DNA of 64,000 bases, taken from positions 73,351 to 137,350 of the forward strand of contig JNSD01000001.1 in NCBI GenBank assembly GCA_000754445.1. The letters are read 5' to 3'. This DNA comes from an actinobacterium acMicro-4 (lineage in GTDB: Bacteria > Actinomycetota > Actinomycetes > Actinomycetales > Microbacteriaceae). Position 1 is the stretch's first letter; each line of letters starts with the position of its first letter. The position numbers and the translations under genes are program-made. This document shows, in pieces, positions 28,561 through 37,239 of the stretch. The notes beneath the pieces were generated by a model that did not search any database, was not told the DNA's origin, and saw only the letters and a list, made by a program, of their open reading frames with translations.

Positions 28561-28566
28561 TAGACT
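28561..28566 (+). promoter_or_regulatory. −10 element, predicted leaderless promoter of rpiB
   Basis: TAGACT, then six bases, then the original rpiB ATG at 28573. The expression signal is intact even though the reading frame downstream is broken. Confidence 0.5.
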
Positions 28567-28572
28567 GAATCA

Positions 28573-29032
28573 ATGAGAATCCACGTTGCCACAGACCATG
28601 CAGGGCTTGAGTTTAGTCGCGATCTGGTGGATCACCTGGGCCACGAGGGCCACCGACCCGGTTGATGACTACCCCAGCTTCTGCATTGCCGCGGCGCGAG
28701 CGGTGGTCAGTGACCAGGCCGCCGGCGTTGACGCCTTGGGGGTTGTATTTGGGGGTTCGGGCAATGGCGAGCAAATTGCTGCCAACAAGGTCCGTGGCGC
28801 CAGGGCTGCCCTGGTGTGGAGTGTGAACACTGCGGTTTTGGCCAGGGAGCACAACAACGCGAACATTGTCGCCATTGGTGCACGCCAGCACAGCATTGAT
28901 GAGGCCCTGCTCTTTATCGACACCTTTATTCGCACCCCCTTCAGCGGTGATGAGCGGCATGGTCGCCGCATCGCTCAGATTGCCGACTACGAACAGACCG
29001 GGGCCATCAGCGGATTTGGCATCGGCTCGTAA
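28573..29032 (+). pseudogene. rpiB: rpiB (ribose-5-phosphate isomerase B), frame-disrupted by an internal deletion
   Basis: From the ATG at 28573 the frame reads MRIHVATDHAGLEFSRDLVDHLGHEGH, the RpiB N-terminus with its DHAG active-site motif, but meets a TGA at 28663–28665. From about 28655 the next frame continues the same family (DPVDDYPSFC, VFGGSGNGEQIAANK, LAREHNNANIVAIGARQH) to the stop at 29032. About ten residues expected between these parts are missing, equal to a deletion of roughly 29 bases, not a multiple of three. The surviving second frame could be translated from ATG 28586 but would lack the DHAG strand. This is either a true pseudogene or an assembly/sequencing error; RpiA elsewhere could compensate. 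Confidence 0.8.
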
Positions 29033-29038
29033 GCAGCT

Positions 29039-29950
29039 ATGCCTGAAGGCCACACCGTCCACAGGGTTGCCAGGCTTTTTCACGCCCTTTTTGTTGGGCG
29101 GACTATTGAGGCGTTATCCCCGCAGGGCCGCTTCAGTCAGGGCGCAGCGAGCATCTCCGGTCGCAGCATTGTTGCGGTTGACGCGGTGGGCAAACAGCTG
29201 TTTATGGACCTCGATAACGATCTGATCGTTCGGGTGCATCTGGGAATCTACGGCGCCTGGGATGTGACAACACATCCGGATAACGCCGAGGTCGCACAGA
29301 TCCTCACCTCTCTCGGGGCACCCAGGTCCAGAGCCAGGCGATTTGGCGAGTGGGAGGGTGATCACGATGCGCCAGATATTTTCCCACCGCCACCCGTTGG
29401 GCAGGTGCGCCTAAGACTCGTGGCTGATGACGTCGTGGCGGATCTTCGCGGGCCCACCGCGTGCGAGGTGATTACCCGCGAACAAGCAGACGCCATCCGG
29501 CACCGCCTCGGCCCGGATCCACTGGTCATGACCGGCGCGAGAGGCCAGAGGGTCTTCACTGAGAGATTGCTCGGGACTAAACGCCCCATTGGCCTGGTGT
29601 TAATGGACCAGTCAGTGGTGGCAGGAATCGGCAACGTCTACCGAGCTGAAATCCTCTTTCGGCACCGGTTAGACCCCTACCGGCCGGCGTCCTCCCACTC
29701 GCCGGAGGTCGCGGGGGCACTCTGGAAAGACTGGGGCTCCCTCCTTCGAGATGGCATTGCCACCGGGGTCATGCTCACCCGAGATGATTTGAGTCCCAGC
29801 GAGAGAAAAAAAGCTCTGCGCTCGGCCCAGAATCGCCACTGGGTCTATAAGCGCGAGGGCAAGGAGTGCCGTGTGTGTGGAAGTGTTGTTGCCATGGATG
29901 TTATGTCTGCCAGAAAGCTCTACTACTGCCCGTACTGCCAGGCCTCCTAA
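29039..29950 (+). CDS. Fpg/Nei-family DNA glycosylase/AP lyase
   Basis: A 303-residue base-excision repair enzyme for oxidised bases. It begins MPEGHTVHR, the proline-2 catalytic N-terminus; the MPEGHT form with VH is more typical of Nei (endonuclease VIII) proteins than of Fpg (MPELPEV). The H2TH region lies around residues 170–225 (IGLVLMDQSVVAGIGNVYRAEILF), and a C-terminal zinc finger (C-x2-C-x16-C-x2-C, CRVCG...CPYCQ) is complete. The start is seven bases after the broken rpiB. Nei versus Fpg substrate range cannot be decided from sequence alone. Confidence 0.9.
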   Translation: MPEGHTVHRVARLFHALFVGRTIEALSPQGRFSQGAASISGRSIVAVDAVGKQLFMDLDNDLIVRVHLGIYGAWDVTTHPDNAEVAQILTSLGAPRSRARRFGEWEGDHDAPDIFPPPPVGQVRLRLVADDVVADLRGPTACEVITREQADAIRHRLGPDPLVMTGARGQRVFTERLLGTKRPIGLVLMDQSVVAGIGNVYRAEILFRHRLDPYRPASSHSPEVAGALWKDWGSLLRDGIATGVMLTRDDLSPSERKKALRSAQNRHWVYKREGKECRVCGSVVAMDVMSARKLYYCPYCQAS

Positions 29951-29968
29951 AACACTGAACGAGGAACC

Positions 29969-31468
29969 ATGATTATCACGAACGCGAAAATCTATGGCCG
30001 ATCGTCGCGTTCACTCATGGATATCGCCCTGGAAGGTGATGCGATTGTGGCGGTGGGCCCCGCGGGGTCTCAGGACACCACCGGCCACGAAGTCATGGAC
30101 GCGGATTCCCGAATCGTCATGCCCGGGCTGTGGGATGAACACGTGCACTGTGGATTGTGGGCGCAGCGCCGCCGCTGGATAGATCTCTCACCAGCCACCT
30201 CCGCTGCGGAAGCCGCCGCGATTATGGGCCAAGCGGTGCGCGAGAGTTCCGACACCACAGGCGATGCTGTCCTGATTGGTGCGGGCTACCGTGATGGTTT
30301 GTGGACTGATCGAAAGTCGACGGCGCTGTTGGATTCGGTGACGGGGAGCGCTCCGGTCTTGCTGCTCTCTGTCGATGTCCACTCGTGTTGGGTGAACACG
30401 GCAACCCTCAGGGCATTCGCGGTCAGCGGTCACGAGCTCGATGGCTCATTGACCGAGCAAGAGTGCTTTGACTTGACGGTGGCGGTTGGGTCAGTGGACG
30501 AGAAAACCTTGGACGCATGGGTCTTAGAAGCCGCCTACGCTGCCGCGGCACGGGGTGTCGTGGGAATTGTCGATTTGGACATGGCCCACAACTCGAGCGT
30601 GTGGAGCAGGCGGGCGGCCCTGGTGAAGGGCCGCTATCCCCTGCGTGTTGAGGCTGGCGTTTATCCCGAACACTTGGAGCGCGCCATAGCCGATGGTTTA
30701 CACACCGGCTACGAACTGGCACCCGGAATCTCGATGGGTCCTTTCAAGATCATCACCGACGGGTCGCTCAACACCAGAACAGCGCACTGCGTTGATCCCT
30801 ACCTCGTTGTTGAGGGTGATGTTCGGGGTGGAATGAACTTCGATATGGCAGAAATTGAGCGCCTCATGCTGAGGGCGCACCGGGCAGGTTTTTCCCTCGC
30901 CATTCATGCCATAGGCGACGAGGCGAACCGCCTCATCCTGGATGTGATGGCCGCCAATGGTCTTGGCGGGCGCATTGAACACGCCCAGCTGGTGCGCGAC
31001 GCCGATTTTGTTCGCTTTGGGGAGCTCGGTGTGATCGCCAGTGTTCAGCCCGAGCACGCGGTGGATGACCGAGACGTGACCGATGTCTATTGGGCGGATA
31101 GAGCCGACCGGGCTTTCGCTCTCCGACGATTGGTGGACAGCGGTGCGCAGCTGATTCTCGGGTCCGATGCACCAGTAGCGCCACTGGATCCGTGGGTCTC
31201 GATTGCTGCCGCCATCACGAGAACCCGAGATGGGCGGGAACCCTGGCATCCCGAGCAGGCCCTCACTCTCGATGAGGCGATTCGTTTCTCCACAAGAACA
31301 ACGGTTGCCGTGGGGCAACCGGCAGACCTCGTGATTGTCGATGCCGATCCGCAGTGGCTGGTGGACGCCTACGGTTCCGACGCGGCGGCAGCCAGTGACG
31401 CGGTGCGAGCGATGCCCGTATGGATGACCATTTCCCAGGGAGTCGTGACGCACGGGGAGAATGTTTAG
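29969..31468 (+). CDS. Amidohydrolase family protein (YtcJ-like)
   Basis: A 499-residue metal-dependent hydrolase of the amidohydrolase_3 type. The N-terminal composite beta-domain (MIITNAKIYGRSSRSLMDIALEGDAIVAVG) leads to the metal motif GLWDEHVHCG (HxH), and later metal ligands lie in AIHAIGDEAN and in LGSDAPVAPLDPW, followed by the closing LTLDEAIRFST...GQPADLVIVDADP segment. Members hydrolyse amides, amidines or formamides; no substrate can be predicted. GAGGAACC precedes the ATG. The gene ends two bases before the oppositely directed tRNA-Gly. Confidence 0.85.
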   Translation: MIITNAKIYGRSSRSLMDIALEGDAIVAVGPAGSQDTTGHEVMDADSRIVMPGLWDEHVHCGLWAQRRRWIDLSPATSAAEAAAIMGQAVRESSDTTGDAVLIGAGYRDGLWTDRKSTALLDSVTGSAPVLLLSVDVHSCWVNTATLRAFAVSGHELDGSLTEQECFDLTVAVGSVDEKTLDAWVLEAAYAAAARGVVGIVDLDMAHNSSVWSRRAALVKGRYPLRVEAGVYPEHLERAIADGLHTGYELAPGISMGPFKIITDGSLNTRTAHCVDPYLVVEGDVRGGMNFDMAEIERLMLRAHRAGFSLAIHAIGDEANRLILDVMAANGLGGRIEHAQLVRDADFVRFGELGVIASVQPEHAVDDRDVTDVYWADRADRAFALRRLVDSGAQLILGSDAPVAPLDPWVSIAAAITRTRDGREPWHPEQALTLDEAIRFSTRTTVAVGQPADLVIVDADPQWLVDAYGSDAAAASDAVRAMPVWMTISQGVVTHGENV

Positions 31469-31469
31469 T

Positions 31470-31543
31470 TGGAGGGGATGACGGGGATCGAACCCGCACC
31501 ATCAGTTTGGAAGACTGAGGCTCTACCATTGAGCTACATCCCC
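31470..31543 (-). tRNA. tRNA-Gly (anticodon TCC)
   Basis: On the minus strand the sequence folds as a cloverleaf: acceptor arm GGGGATG/CATCCCC, D-arm with AGCTCAATGGTAGAGC, anticodon loop CTTCCAA with TCC, and T-loop GGTTCGATCC. CCA is encoded (31470–31472). Length is 74 including CCA. Confidence 0.95.
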
Positions 31544-31627
31544 GTGGGGTGCCACCGAGATTGATGGTACTGCATGCACTTCGATTCGTCGCCTCCGGGC
31601 GATGACACCGGCTAGACTTCGGGAGGC

Positions 31628-31665
31628 TGTTCGCCAGGGCTTGCACCGCGCCCGGATGGCGAACA
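31628..31665 (+). terminator. Strong hairpin followed by a T-rich run (terminator or tRNA-Pro leader attenuator)
   Basis: TGTTCGCCA pairs with TGGCGAACA (nine base pairs, perfect) and an inner GGGC/GCCC adds four more, separated by a three-base bulge, with a nine-base loop. The plus strand continues CTTATCTTTT. It sits between tRNA-Gly (minus) and tRNA-Pro (plus), so it can terminate readthrough from the amidohydrolase gene or, if a TAGACT (31613–31618) is a −10 element, lie inside a tRNA-Pro leader. Confidence 0.6.
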
Positions 31666-31678
31666 ACTCTTATCTTTT

Positions 31679-31752
31679 CGGGGCGTAGCTCAGTTTGGTA
31701 GAGCGCCCGCTTTGGGAGCGGGAAGTCGCAGGTTCGAATCCTGTCGCCCCGA
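31679..31752 (+). tRNA. tRNA-Pro (anticodon TGG)
   Basis: Cloverleaf with acceptor CGGGGCG/CGCCCCG, D-arm AGCTCAGTTTGGTAGAGC, anticodon arm CCCGC-TTTGGGA-GCGGG giving TGG, variable loop, and T-loop GGTTCGAATCC. CCA is not encoded. It lies 40 bases before the trigger factor gene and may be cotranscribed with it, as in several actinobacteria. Confidence 0.95.
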
Positions 31753-31791
31753 CGGAAAGACACACAAGAAAAACTAGTTGGAGAAAATGCC

Positions 31792-33153
31792 GTGCCCACA
31801 ACGACAAAAGAAGCGCTTGGCCCCACCCGCGTTCGCTTGACCATCACGGTCACCCCGGAAGAACTCAAGCCCAGTCTCGACCACGCATACCAGCACATCG
31901 CTGAGCAGGTCAACATCCCAGGTTTCCGCAAAGGCAAGGTGCCACCGCCCCTGATTGATCAGAGGGTGGGAAAAGGTGAGGTTCTGAACCACGCCGTGGG
32001 CGAGGGCCTAGACCGCTTCTTCCAGCTCGCTGTGGCGGAGCAGAAAGTGCGCACGTTGGGCCGGCCAGATGCTGATGTTACCCAGTGGCCCAGTGAGAAA
32101 GATTTCTCTGGCGACCTCGTGGTCGTTGTTGAGGTTGATACCCGTCCGGAGTTTAAGATTCCCGACCACACGAAGTACACCATCGAGGTCGACCCCATCA
32201 CCGTGACCAAAGACGAGGTCGAGGCTGAGCTCGATGGCCTTCGCGCTCGCTTTGGCACCCTGGTGAGTGTTGACCGCCCCATCACTACCGGTGACTTCGT
32301 TCAGATCGACCTGGTGGCGAAAATTGGCGATAGTACCATCGACACCGCCAACTCCATTAGCTACGAGGTTGGTTCAGGCCAGCTCATCGATGGAATCGAT
32401 GAAGCGTTGGACACCCTCACCGCTGGGGAGGTAACGACCTTTGAGTCCAAGCTGCTCGGTGGCGACCGCGTGGGAGAGACCGCACTGATTGAGATCACAG
32501 TGTTGAGTGTGAAAGAGCGCGAACTGCCAGACGCCAATGACGAGTTTGCTCAGATTTCCAGCCAGTTCGACACCATCGCCGAACTCCGCGAGGACATGAA
32601 GGTGCAGGTTCAACGCAAGGGCGTGTTCCAACAGGCTCAGCAGGCAAGAAACAAGCTCGTCGAGAAGCTCCTGGAGGAGCTCAGCATCCCGTTGCCGCAG
32701 AGCGTCGTTGATGACGAGGTTCACCGCCACCTGGAGCAGGAGGGCAAGCTTGAGGATGACAAGCACCGCGCCGAGGTCATCGAGTCGACCGAAAAATCCT
32801 TGAAGACTCAGATTCTTTTGGACGCCCTGGTGGAGAAGTTAGAAGTTCAGGTGTCTCAGGATGAACTGAGCCAATACCTAATCCAGTCGGCATCGCAGTA
32901 TGGAATGGACCCCAGCGAATTCATCCAGAACCTCGATAGCAACAACCAGATTCCCTCGATGGTGGGCGAGGTCGCCAGGTCCAAGTCGCTCTCCGTCGCG
33001 CTTGCCGGTGTGAAGGTTGTCGACACCAAGGGCAAGAAGGTGGACTTGAGTGACTTCACTCGCCAAGCCACTGATCCCGTTGAGCAGGCCGTGGCCCAGG
33101 CTGTCGCAGATAACCACGACGATCACGACCACGATCCCGACCACAAGCACTAA
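31792..33153 (+). CDS. tig: Trigger factor
   Basis: A 453-residue ribosome-associated chaperone and PPIase. The ribosome-binding loop GFRKGKVP is at residues 44–51, the FKBP-type PPIase domain spans about 155–245 ([30 protein letters not shown]), and the helical arm fills the rest. The C-terminus ends in a histidine/aspartate-rich tail ([13 protein letters not shown]) that may bind metal ions, as in some other trigger factors. GTG start at 31792 with GGAG upstream. It precedes clpP1–clpP2–clpX, the usual proteostasis order. Confidence 0.95.
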   Translation: MPTTTKEALGPTRVRLTITVTPEELKPSLDHAYQHIAEQVNIPGFRKGKVPPPLIDQRVGKGEVLNHAVGEGLDRFFQLAVAEQKVRTLGRPDADVTQWPSEKDFSGDLVVVVEVDTRPEFKIPDHTKYTIEVDPITVTKDEVEAELDGLRARFGTLVSVDRPITTGDFVQIDLVAKIGDSTIDTANSISYEVGSGQLIDGIDEALDTLTAGEVTTFESKLLGGDRVGETALIEITVLSVKERELPDANDEFAQISSQFDTIAELREDMKVQVQRKGVFQQAQQARNKLVEKLLEELSIPLPQSVVDDEVHRHLEQEGKLEDDKHRAEVIESTEKSLKTQILLDALVEKLEVQVSQDELSQYLIQSASQYGMDPSEFIQNLDSNNQIPSMVGEVARSKSLSVALAGVKVVDTKGKKVDLSDFTRQATDPVEQAVAQAVADNHDDHDHDPDHKH

Positions 33154-33254
33154 CCCGGCACTCTGCCGAGGGCGAACACTGCCGGTTCTAGTGGTTGGTG
33201 GCCGGTAGGGTCGGTGATAGTCCGCTTCAGGACGTTCGTGAGGAGAACAACACT

Positions 33255-33857
33255 GTGTCCATGGCAGAAACGATGATGCAACCCAATGTCTTTGACCGGT
33301 TGCTCAAAGACCGCATTATTTGGCTGGGTTCCGAAGTTCGTGACGATAACGCCAACGAAATCGCCGCCAAGCTCTTGCTTCTCGCTGCTGAAGATGCCGA
33401 GCGCGACATCTACCTCTACATCAACTCACCCGGTGGCTCCATTACGGCGGGCATGGCGATTTACGACACCATGCAGTTTGTCCCGAACGACATCGTGACC
33501 GTGGGAATTGGTATGGCCGCCTCCATGGGGCAGTTGCTGTTGACCGCTGGCACCAAGGGCAAGCGCTACATCACGCCGAACGCACGAGTGCTTTTGCACC
33601 AGCCCCACGGTGGTTTTGGTGGAACCGCAAGCGACATTCAAACTCAGGCCCACCTGATCAATGACATGAAGAAGCGCTTGGCGCAGATTACTGCCGAAGC
33701 CACCGGCAAAACCGTCGACCAGATTATGTCCGATGGCGATCGCGACCGCTGGTTCACTGCCGACGAGGCTTTGGCCTATGGCTTTGTCGATCACATTCGC
33801 TCCTCCGCAACCGACGTTGTCGGTGGCGGCGGAACCGAGCAGAGCAAGAAGAAGTAG
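33255..33857 (+). CDS. clpP1: ATP-dependent Clp protease proteolytic subunit 1
   Basis: A 200-residue serine protease subunit. The catalytic serine is in GMAASMGQ, histidine in LLHQPHGG and aspartate in GDRDRWF. GTG at 33255 has AGGAG nine bases upstream; ATG at 33261 is a possible alternative. Actinobacterial ClpP1 and ClpP2 form a mixed tetradecamer that is fed by ClpX or ClpC. A 14-base gap to clpP2 indicates one operon. Confidence 0.95.
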   Translation: MSMAETMMQPNVFDRLLKDRIIWLGSEVRDDNANEIAAKLLLLAAEDAERDIYLYINSPGGSITAGMAIYDTMQFVPNDIVTVGIGMAASMGQLLLTAGTKGKRYITPNARVLLHQPHGGFGGTASDIQTQAHLINDMKKRLAQITAEATGKTVDQIMSDGDRDRWFTADEALAYGFVDHIRSSATDVVGGGGTEQSKKK

Positions 33858-33871
33858 ACGGGGAATATCCA

Positions 33872-34558
33872 ATGAACACAGTCCCAGAGCACAAGGCAAC
33901 GATTGCGATGCCCGAGTCGCGCTATATCTTGCCAAGCTTCGAAGAGCGCACCAGCTACGGCTTCAAGCGCCAAGATCCCTACGCCAAGCTGTTTGAAGAC
34001 CGCATCGTGTTCCTCGGCGTTCAGGTCGATGACGCGTCGGCCGATGATGTGATGGCTCAGTTGCTGGTCTTGGAAAGCCAAGATCCCGACCGCGACATCG
34101 TGATGTATATCAACTCTCCCGGCGGTTCGTTCACCGCTATGACGGCCATCTACGACACGATGCAATACGTTCGTCCGCAAATCCAGACCGTCGTTCTTGG
34201 CCAGGCCGCCTCTGCCGCAGCTGTGATTCTTGCTGGCGGTGAGCCAGGTAAGCGCCTTGCTCTTCCGAATGCGCGAATTCTGATTCACCAGCCGATGATG
34301 GGCGAGGCGGGCCGTGGCCAGGCTTCCGACATCGAGATCCAGGCTAAGGAAATTGCTCGTCTGCGCGAATGGTTGGAAGGGACTCTCTCGAAGCACTCGA
34401 ACAAGAGCCCAGAAGAAGTCAATCGCGATATTGACCGCGACAAAATTCTCACCGCTGCGGAAGCCCTCGAGTACGGACTGATTGACCAGGTTCTCTCCTC
34501 GAGAAAATCCCTCGGTGTCGGCCCCGCACTCAAGGGCCCGGAGGCCGTAGTCGCTTAG
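33872..34558 (+). CDS. clpP2: ATP-dependent Clp protease proteolytic subunit 2
   Basis: A 228-residue second ClpP paralogue. Catalytic serine in [10 protein letters not shown], histidine in LIHQPMMG, aspartate in IDRDKIL. The N-terminus up to [15 protein letters not shown] is about 25 residues longer than ClpP1, giving a propeptide that is trimmed in other actinobacteria. Its stop overlaps the convergent copC-like gene by four bases. Together with clpP1 it makes the core protease used by ClpX encoded 0.75 kb downstream. Confidence 0.95.
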   Translation: MNTVPEHKATIAMPESRYILPSFEERTSYGFKRQDPYAKLFEDRIVFLGVQVDDASADDVMAQLLVLESQDPDRDIVMYINSPGGSFTAMTAIYDTMQYVRPQIQTVVLGQAASAAAVILAGGEPGKRLALPNARILIHQPMMGEAGRGQASDIEIQAKEIARLREWLEGTLSKHSNKSPEEVNRDIDRDKILTAAEALEYGLIDQVLSSRKSLGVGPALKGPEAVVA

Positions 34559-35187
34559 TTCTGCGCTCTGCGTTTGCGCAGGCCGGAAACGCCGAGGCCA
34601 ATCAGCACGACGATCAGGACAATGACTCCGGCAACCGTCGGAATCAGCGACACTGATTCATCGGCAAGGACCTGAGGGGAATCCAGGGGGACACTGTTCT
34701 CGGGAGCGGTCTGCTCAACCGGGAGGTCCTCGGGTAATTCGCCACACATCGGCGGCTCGCTCAGCCCGGGTGTCGGGACGTGCTCTGGTGAGGGTTCAAA
34801 CACAAAGGTGTAGCTGTCTTGGAGTGTGTGACCATCGGCTGAGACGAACTGGTAGAGAACGGTGTAGGTGCCTGGTTCGCCAAGCCCAAGGGTTTGGCTC
34901 ATGGTGCGCTCGTTGATGGTCACGCATCCATCGCCGTAGTAGAGGCCTGTGGCGTCCCGAGCAACGATCGCGAAGCCTCGCGTGACATCGCCAGTGTCGA
35001 AGAAGTTGTCGTTGGTGGTAACTGAGACCGTTACGGGACTGAGTGTGACCACTGAATCGGCGGCGGGGTCGCGGTCCTCCACCACGTTGTGAGCGAACGC
35101 TGTAGTGGGTGAGCCCAGAAAAAACAGTGCTGAGAGGAGGGCTACCACCCAGGGCGGTGTGCTCGCACGTCCTGCTTGTGGCCCCAT
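34555..35187 (-). CDS. CopC-domain secreted membrane-anchored protein
   Basis: A 210-residue protein with a signal peptide (residues about 10–32) ending AFAH, so the mature protein would start with a histidine, the copper-binding N-terminus of CopC/YcnJ domains. A second histidine is in [10 protein letters not shown]. The CopC-like beta-sandwich ends at about residue 130, a proline-rich linker follows, and a membrane helix (about 178–200) with a KRRAQN stop-transfer anchors it. It likely handles copper outside the membrane. Its insertion between clpP2 and clpX, on the opposite strand, is an interruption of the clp operon seen also in some relatives. No copper pump lies beside it. Confidence 0.8.
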   Translation of the reverse strand: MGPQAGRASTPPWVVALLSALFFLGSPTTAFAHNVVEDRDPAADSVVTLSPVTVSVTTNDNFFDTGDVTRGFAIVARDATGLYYGDGCVTINERTMSQTLGLGEPGTYTVLYQFVSADGHTLQDSYTFVFEPSPEHVPTPGLSEPPMCGELPEDLPVEQTAPENSVPLDSPQVLADESVSLIPTVAGVIVLIVVLIGLGVSGLRKRRAQN

Positions 35188-35302
35188 AGTTCCTCCATGC
35201 TAGCTGGCGCCACACCCGGCCTTTCCTGTGGAATGTCCGAAGCACTGGGGTCCTGAGAGGTAAACTCCGAGGGGTCTACGTTGCAGGGAGAAAGGCTTTC
35301 TC

Positions 35303-36577
35303 ATGGCGCGCACAGGAGAGTCCGGCGAGCTACTCAAGTGTTCGTTCTGTGGCAAAAGCCAGAAGCAGGTCCAGCAGCTCATTGCTGGCCCCGGTGTCTA
35401 TATCTGCGACGAGTGTGTTGAGCTCTGTAACGAAATCATCGACGAGCGTCAGTCTGAGCGCAGTGGTAGCGCTGTTGCTGACTTTGAGTTGCCAAAGCCC
35501 AAAGAAATCTTCGACTTCCTCGAGGAGTATGTCATTGGCCAGGAAGAAGCCAAGCGTTCCCTCTCCGTCGCCGTCTACAACCACTACAAGCGAGTGCGCG
35601 CGGCCGCGTCACCGCATGCGGTTGCGGGCGCAGATGACATTGACATCCAAAAGAGCAACATTCTTCTCATTGGTCCGACCGGTTGTGGAAAGACCTATCT
35701 GGCACAAACCCTCGCGAAGCGCCTGAACGTGCCCTTCGCGGTTGCTGACGCCACCGCGCTGACTGAGGCCGGTTATGTGGGTGAAGATGTTGAAAACATT
35801 TTGCTCAAGCTCATCCAAGCTGCGGACTATGACGTCAAGCGGGCTGAGACCGGCATTATCTACATTGACGAAATTGACAAGATCGCCCGCAAAGCAGAGA
35901 ACCCCTCCATCACCCGCGACGTGTCGGGTGAGGGTGTTCAGCAGGCTCTTCTGAAGATTCTCGAGGGCACGGTCGCGGCGGTTCCCCCGCAGGGTGGGCG
36001 TAAACACCCCCAGCAGGAGTTCATCCAAATCGACACCACCAACGTGCTGTTCATTGTCGCAGGAGCCTTTGCTGGCCTTGAAGACATCATTTCGCAGCGC
36101 GTGGGTCGCCACGGAATTGGTTTTGGTGCCCCCCTTCACTCAAAGGACGCGACCGAGAACATGTTCGCCCAGGTGCTCCCTGAGGATCTTCACAAGTTTG
36201 GTCTGATTCCTGAGTTCATCGGCCGTTTGCCGGTAGTCACCACGGTTGCCCCCCTTGACGAGACTGCACTAATCGACATCTTGACCACCCCCAAGAACGC
36301 ACTGGTCAAGCAGTATCAGCGGATGTTTGTCCTCGATGGGGTGCAACTGGAGTTTGAGCCAGAAGCACTAGAAGAGATTGCCACTTTGGCTGCGGTCCGC
36401 CAGACCGGAGCGCGTGGCCTCCGAGCTATCTTGGAGGAGGTCTTGGGGCCTGTGATGTTCGAGATTCCCTCCAGCGATCAGGTTGAGAGAGTCATCATCA
36501 CGAGGGATGCGGTATTGAAAAATGCGGCTCCCACGATTGTGTCGAAGGCCGCACCGAGGCGCGAGAAGTCCGCTTAG
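35303..36577 (+). CDS. clpX: ATP-dependent Clp protease ATP-binding subunit ClpX
   Basis: A 424-residue AAA+ unfoldase. The N-terminal zinc-binding domain has C13, C16, C35 and C38; Walker A is GPTGCGKT, Walker [11 protein letters not shown], the ClpP-docking IGF loop is visible in HGIGFGAP, and sensor 2 is GARGLR. AGGGAGAAAGG precedes the ATG. It partners with ClpP1P2 encoded just upstream. The stop overlaps a small convergent gene. Confidence 0.97.
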   Translation: MARTGESGELLKCSFCGKSQKQVQQLIAGPGVYICDECVELCNEIIDERQSERSGSAVADFELPKPKEIFDFLEEYVIGQEEAKRSLSVAVYNHYKRVRAAASPHAVAGADDIDIQKSNILLIGPTGCGKTYLAQTLAKRLNVPFAVADATALTEAGYVGEDVENILLKLIQAADYDVKRAETGIIYIDEIDKIARKAENPSITRDVSGEGVQQALLKILEGTVAAVPPQGGRKHPQQEFIQIDTTNVLFIVAGAFAGLEDIISQRVGRHGIGFGAPLHSKDATENMFAQVLPEDLHKFGLIPEFIGRLPVVTTVAPLDETALIDILTTPKNALVKQYQRMFVLDGVQLEFEPEALEEIATLAAVRQTGARGLRAILEEVLGPVMFEIPSSDQVERVIITRDAVLKNAAPTIVSKAAPRREKSA

Positions 36578-36762
36578 CCACGCAGAACTGGACCATCATC
36601 CAGTTCGACGACGGGACGTCCTTCTAGCCAGGTGAGGGTCCAGCAAAGCGCCGTTACTTCGTTCGCACCCAGGGTGGCTTCGATGTCAGCGATCTGCTCG
36701 CGGAGTGCTTGAGGCAGAGAAGCGGGCGCCTGGCCTACTGAGAATCGTCCACCGAGTTGCAT
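36574..36762 (-). CDS. Small conserved actinobacterial protein
   Basis: A 62-residue soluble protein with the pattern [26 protein letters not shown] followed by [17 protein letters not shown]. Proteins of this pattern occur downstream of valS/acetyltransferase genes in other actinobacteria; function is unknown. It ends on a four-base overlap with clpX and starts nine bases after the acetyltransferase gene, suggesting it closes a valS–acetyltransferase operon. Conservation of the sequence pattern argues that it is a real gene. Confidence 0.65.
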   Translation of the reverse strand: MQLGGRFSVGQAPASLPQALREQIADIEATLGANEVTALCWTLTWLEGRPVVELDDGPVLRG

Positions 36763-36771
36763 AACCCCCGC

Positions 36772-37239
36772 CTAACTCTCGGTATCTACTTCATACATGA
36801 CCCAGGAAGTCCGAGAGGAAAGACTGTCATAAAGATGCTGTGCACTGCGGTTATCGGCTGCGGTGATCCATCGAAGATCGCCGCCACCGTGAGAAGCCCC
36901 GTGGGCCTTCAGCGCGTCAATCAATGCCCGACCCACGCCCTGACCGCGCGCAGACGGAGTGGTGAAGAGGTCATCGAGGAACCACGAGGGACCTGCTCGG
37001 AATGTGTCTGCTTGCTGCCTCAGGTGGGCAAAGCCGACCACGATGCCCTCTGAATCTGACTCTGCCACGAAGCCGGAGACGCTGTGGGTTTGATCCATCA
37101 ACCACGTCCACACCCCATCCACAATGTCCTGGGTGAAGGCCGTCTCATAAAAGACGCCATAGGCCAGGAACAGCGCTTCCCACTGATCCCGGTCACGGGC
37201 CTCAATGTAGCGAATATGGAACGGCAGTTTATCAGTCAT
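36772..37239 (-). CDS. GNAT-family N-acetyltransferase
   Basis: A 155-residue GNAT protein. The acetyl-CoA binding motif A is visible in LDDLFTTPSARGQGVGRALIDALKAH, and the C-terminal WITAADNRSAQHLYDSL completes the fold. The start at 37239 overlaps the valS stop by eight bases, implying translational coupling. The substrate is not predictable, though coupling to valS suggests general housekeeping such as an amino-acid or aminoglycoside-like acceptor (speculative). Confidence 0.82.
   Translation of the reverse strand: MTDKLPFHIRYIEARDRDQWEALFLAYGVFYETAFTQDIVDGVWTWLMDQTHSVSGFVAESDSEGIVVGFAHLRQQADTFRAGPSWFLDDLFTTPSARGQGVGRALIDALKAHGASHGGGDLRWITAADNRSAQHLYDSLSSRTSWVMYEVDTES

Noticed and set aside
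28586-29032. A standalone 148-residue CDS starting at ATG 28586
   Set aside because: Its first 20 residues (WWITWATRATDP) are read in the wrong frame of the RpiB N-terminus; the true gene starts at 28573 and is broken, so it is listed as a pseudogene.
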